Of a DNA stretch of 64,000 nucleotides, positions 61,201-64,000 are shown piece by piece (positions within the stretch are counted from its first letter, which is position 1; each line of letters starts with the position of its first letter). This stretch comes from Karstenula rhodostoma CBS 690.94 (taxonomy: Eukaryota > Ascomycota > Dothideomycetes > Pleosporales > Didymosphaeriaceae), in contig MU001504.1 in NCBI GenBank assembly GCA_010093485.1, forward strand, positions 1,721,128 through 1,785,127, read 5' to 3'. The notes beneath the pieces were generated by a model. The model saw only the letters and a list, made by a program, of their open reading frames with translations, searched no databases and was not told the DNA's origin. Made by a program: the position numbers and the translations under genes.

Positions 61201-64000
61201 ATATATAAATACCTATTTTAATAGAAGTAGATATTTTATTACTTATAATTAGGGTAGCTTTATCTAAGTTCCTTTCTACTATAGGGTAGTAATCTCTTTA
61301 ATCACAGCCTACTTAAATAGCTTTCCTAAAGGATAAGAAAGTAGATATTTCTAGAGTATTAGTTCTAGTAGTAACTTATTTCTATATAAATAAGCTAGTA
61401 ATATTACTAATTTTAGTTTCTTAAATATAGCTACTATAACTACTATATTTAGTATCTTATAGCTTTTATACTTATCTTAGGTTTTATCTACTCCTAGTAT
61501 AAATATATATATAAAGTTAATCTAGAAACTATCTTTTAAAAATAGATCTACTATTAGTATATATATACTAAAATTTAATCTACCCTCTAGCTAATTATTA
61601 TAATCTATATTTTATTATCTCGACTTTTAAACTAGTAAATATCTACTTATTAGTTAGTTAATTTTAGGTACCTCTTCTTAAAGTTATCTACTTACCCTAC
61701 TTACTATAGGGAAGATACACTATTACCTTTAGCTTATTAATAAATTTCCTATTTTATCTAGCGGTATAGAGTTAGTTATACTAAGTTAAAAGGTAGTAGT
61801 AGGATTTTAAAGCTCCTACTCTAGAGAAGTATTATTCTAAGGCTCTAGTTTACTAGCTCTTCTAGTTAAATTTTAATTCTAGTAGCTCCTAGTATTCTTA
61901 TAATTATATTAATTAGTCCCTATAATATCTAGCTATAGTATTATATCTAGGGTTATAAGTTCTATACTTAAATCTTAGCCTATATAAATTCCTAGTTACT
62001 AGCTAGTTATACCTATAGCTTATATAGTAGTTAGTATTATTACTTCCTAATTTTTTAGCTAGCTATCCTTAGAATCTATCTACTCTAATCCTTTACCCCT
62101 AAGTAGTTACTTAGTATCCTCGATTCTTATAGTACTTGCGTACTTGTTTAAGCTAGAAGTAAAATTAATTATATTAAATATATTTTCTAAATTATTAACT
62201 TTATCTTTATAAATACTTTCTATAATTCTTAAAGCTTCTACCTTTAGGAGCTTAACTTTATATACTCCCTAGTAGAAGATTATTTTATTAAATATAATAT
62301 TTCTAGTTATAATTACTTAATTAAGTATAGGAACTTATATTCTATAGATATTAGAAGCTTAATAGTCTACTAAATACCTAATATAAGCTCTTAGATTTAT
62401 TTTAAATCCCCTTCTATTATACCTAGCTTTATAATCCTTTATTAGAGGATATACTTAGTATCTATAGGCGTAAATCCTACTCTAGTCTAGATAGAGATCT
62501 ACTATTATATATTATATAATTACTAGCTTATAGTACTAAAAGTACTATTAGAACTAGTTATCTAATACTTTATTTAGTAATTAAAAGCTATATACCGCGC
62601 TTAGGCTTATATTATATAGCTAGACTACTATATTTATAATCTCTAGTTATAGCTTTATTAGTAGATTCGCGCTAGACCTTATTTTTACTATTTATTTAAT
62701 TAGCTCTTTTCTAGCTCGCTCTACCGAACTATTAGTTTTATACGTGTAAAGTAGTAAAGGGTTAATTATAATTTCTTCTTTAATTATCTATTCCTTATAT
62801 TATAATATCCCTTACTATAGGAGCGTTACTATATTATTATCCTACTAAATTTATATAATTTAGAGCTAGTACTTATTCTTTATAAAGGTTAATAGGCGTT
62901 TTATTAATTATAGAATCTTTAAAAGCGTCTTCCCTTATAGATTAAAATTATAGAACTTCCTACTAAATTCTTCCTTTATTATAAGAATCTAGGATTTAAG
63001 TATTTACCCTTACTCTATATTAAATAGGTCCTATATAATATAGTAGAATAGACGCGGTAAATACTTATATAGTTATTATAAAATTACCTTACTTATATAT
63101 ATAACTATATAATACTTATATTTTTATTATTATATTCCTTTAATTAATATACTGTATATACTAGAAACTAGAGCTTATAAAGCCTTTTTTCTAAGGTATT
63201 CTAATTACTTATACTATAGTTCTTTACTATCTAAGTAGGAGATATTCTCTCTTAATAGTCTAGATAGTTAAATTATATTTATAATAGTAGGATAAGAGTG
63301 TATAGGCTTATATTTAAGAAAAGTAAGGTTATATTTATACTATAGGTCTACTATTATAATACTTTATTTAATTATTCTAATCCTTAGGGTATTATTTAAG
63401 CTAAGATACTAAATACTAACTTTTTTAAGTTAAACTTCTAAAATAATATTTATATAAAAGTTCTTAACTATCTTTATATCTTTAAGTAGTAGATTCTCTA
63501 ATTATTTCCTATTCTTACTATAAAGAATATTCTTAATTAGGTAATTTCCTATTCCTAAGATAGGTAGAGCTTAAATTTCTACTTTAACTTAGTCTTCTAT
63601 AGTTACTTTCTTAAAAGAACTAGCAACTAGAAGGTTCTAATTATTAATAAGGTAAATAGTAGCTATACTATCTAGGATTATACTCTTAAAAAGTAGATAA
63701 AGATTCTATATTATATTATAGATTCTATTCTTAGAGACTTTACTTAGAAGGTTAATTAAATTAATAAGAGCTACTATAATACTACTAGAATAGTTAATAG
63801 TAAGCTACTTCTTATTACTTATTTTCTAATTAGTACTATTAATTTTAGTCTATAGTTTTAACTATTATAGGAGTTTTAGATAGCTTAAGATCTTATTTTA
63901 CTCTTTATTAGAAAGGTTAAATACTTAGGATCTATTAATTAGAGTACTAGCGATAACTATCTATAAGTATTAGTATTTAATTAGTTACTATTTATATTAG
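58001..64000 (-). mobile_element. Second Copia copy, inverted, cut by window edge
   Basis: Begins with a 206-base LTR (58001-58206) that is the reverse complement of the 42533 element's LTR, followed by CCCCCTAGG (polypurine remnant) and the same interior in reverse order: minisatellite about 59210-59350, RNase H end, reverse transcriptase, integrase and gag ghosts toward the right. A full copy would need about 1.2 kb more. Frames are destroyed by RIP-type changes, like the first copy. Confidence 0.9.

Overview
The window is nuclear DNA of a filamentous ascomycete, most likely a dothideomycete. The evidence is short spliceosomal introns (45-213 bases, GTNNGT donors, CTAAC/CTGAC-type branch sites), fungus-specific families (fungal rhodopsin-like membrane protein, F-box-like 2EXR protein, small secreted cupin-like protein, a helical fungal N-terminal-domain protein) and a large AT-rich block made of retroelements ruined by repeat-induced point mutation (RIP). 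No bacterial or organellar signal was seen.

Bases 1 to about 29,350 are a normal gene-rich segment with eleven well supported genes. In order: NOP12 (minus, cut by the left edge); an Sds3/Dep1-type histone deacetylase complex subunit (plus); a gene-poor stretch with a degenerate relic; a fungal N-terminal-domain protein (minus); an amino-acid permease (plus); a small secreted protein (minus); a secreted cupin-like protein (minus) whose 5' end carries a 62-base tandem duplication that looks like a new intron; a rhodopsin-like seven-helix protein (plus); an FAD/NAD(P) oxidoreductase (minus); an F-box-like protein (minus); PEX6, the peroxisomal AAA+ ATPase (minus); a steryl ester hydrolase-type lipase (plus); and an MFS drug/polyamine-type transporter (minus). 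That is twelve named genes counting the partial NOP12. Exon structures were rebuilt by eye from frame, splice-site and family continuity, and every complete gene closes in frame. These are a mix of housekeeping and accessory genes; nothing marks a coherent biosynthetic cluster.

At about 29,400 base composition changes abruptly. From there to 64,000 the DNA is extremely AT-rich, has no long open frames, and is almost free of CA and TG dinucleotides, the mark of exhaustive RIP. The block can be unpicked as nested insertions: an LTR element with ~535-base LTRs (39029-56039) sits inside a copy of a 5'-truncated, LINE-like repeat; inside it is a minus-strand Gypsy element (about 40686-55165); inside the Gypsy integrase region is a complete 7,225-base Copia element (42533-49757) with equal 206-base LTRs and a 5-base target duplication. 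A second Copia copy, inverted, starts at 58001 and runs off the right edge. Further left, another copy of the 535-base repeat is split by a 6.9-kb insertion (31022-37966). Short, less mutated copies of the LINE-like repeat are present, apparently below the length RIP recognises.

The most unusual item is the candidate intron birth by tandem duplication at 14090-14213. I found no defence-type, CRISPR-like or otherwise new multi-gene system.
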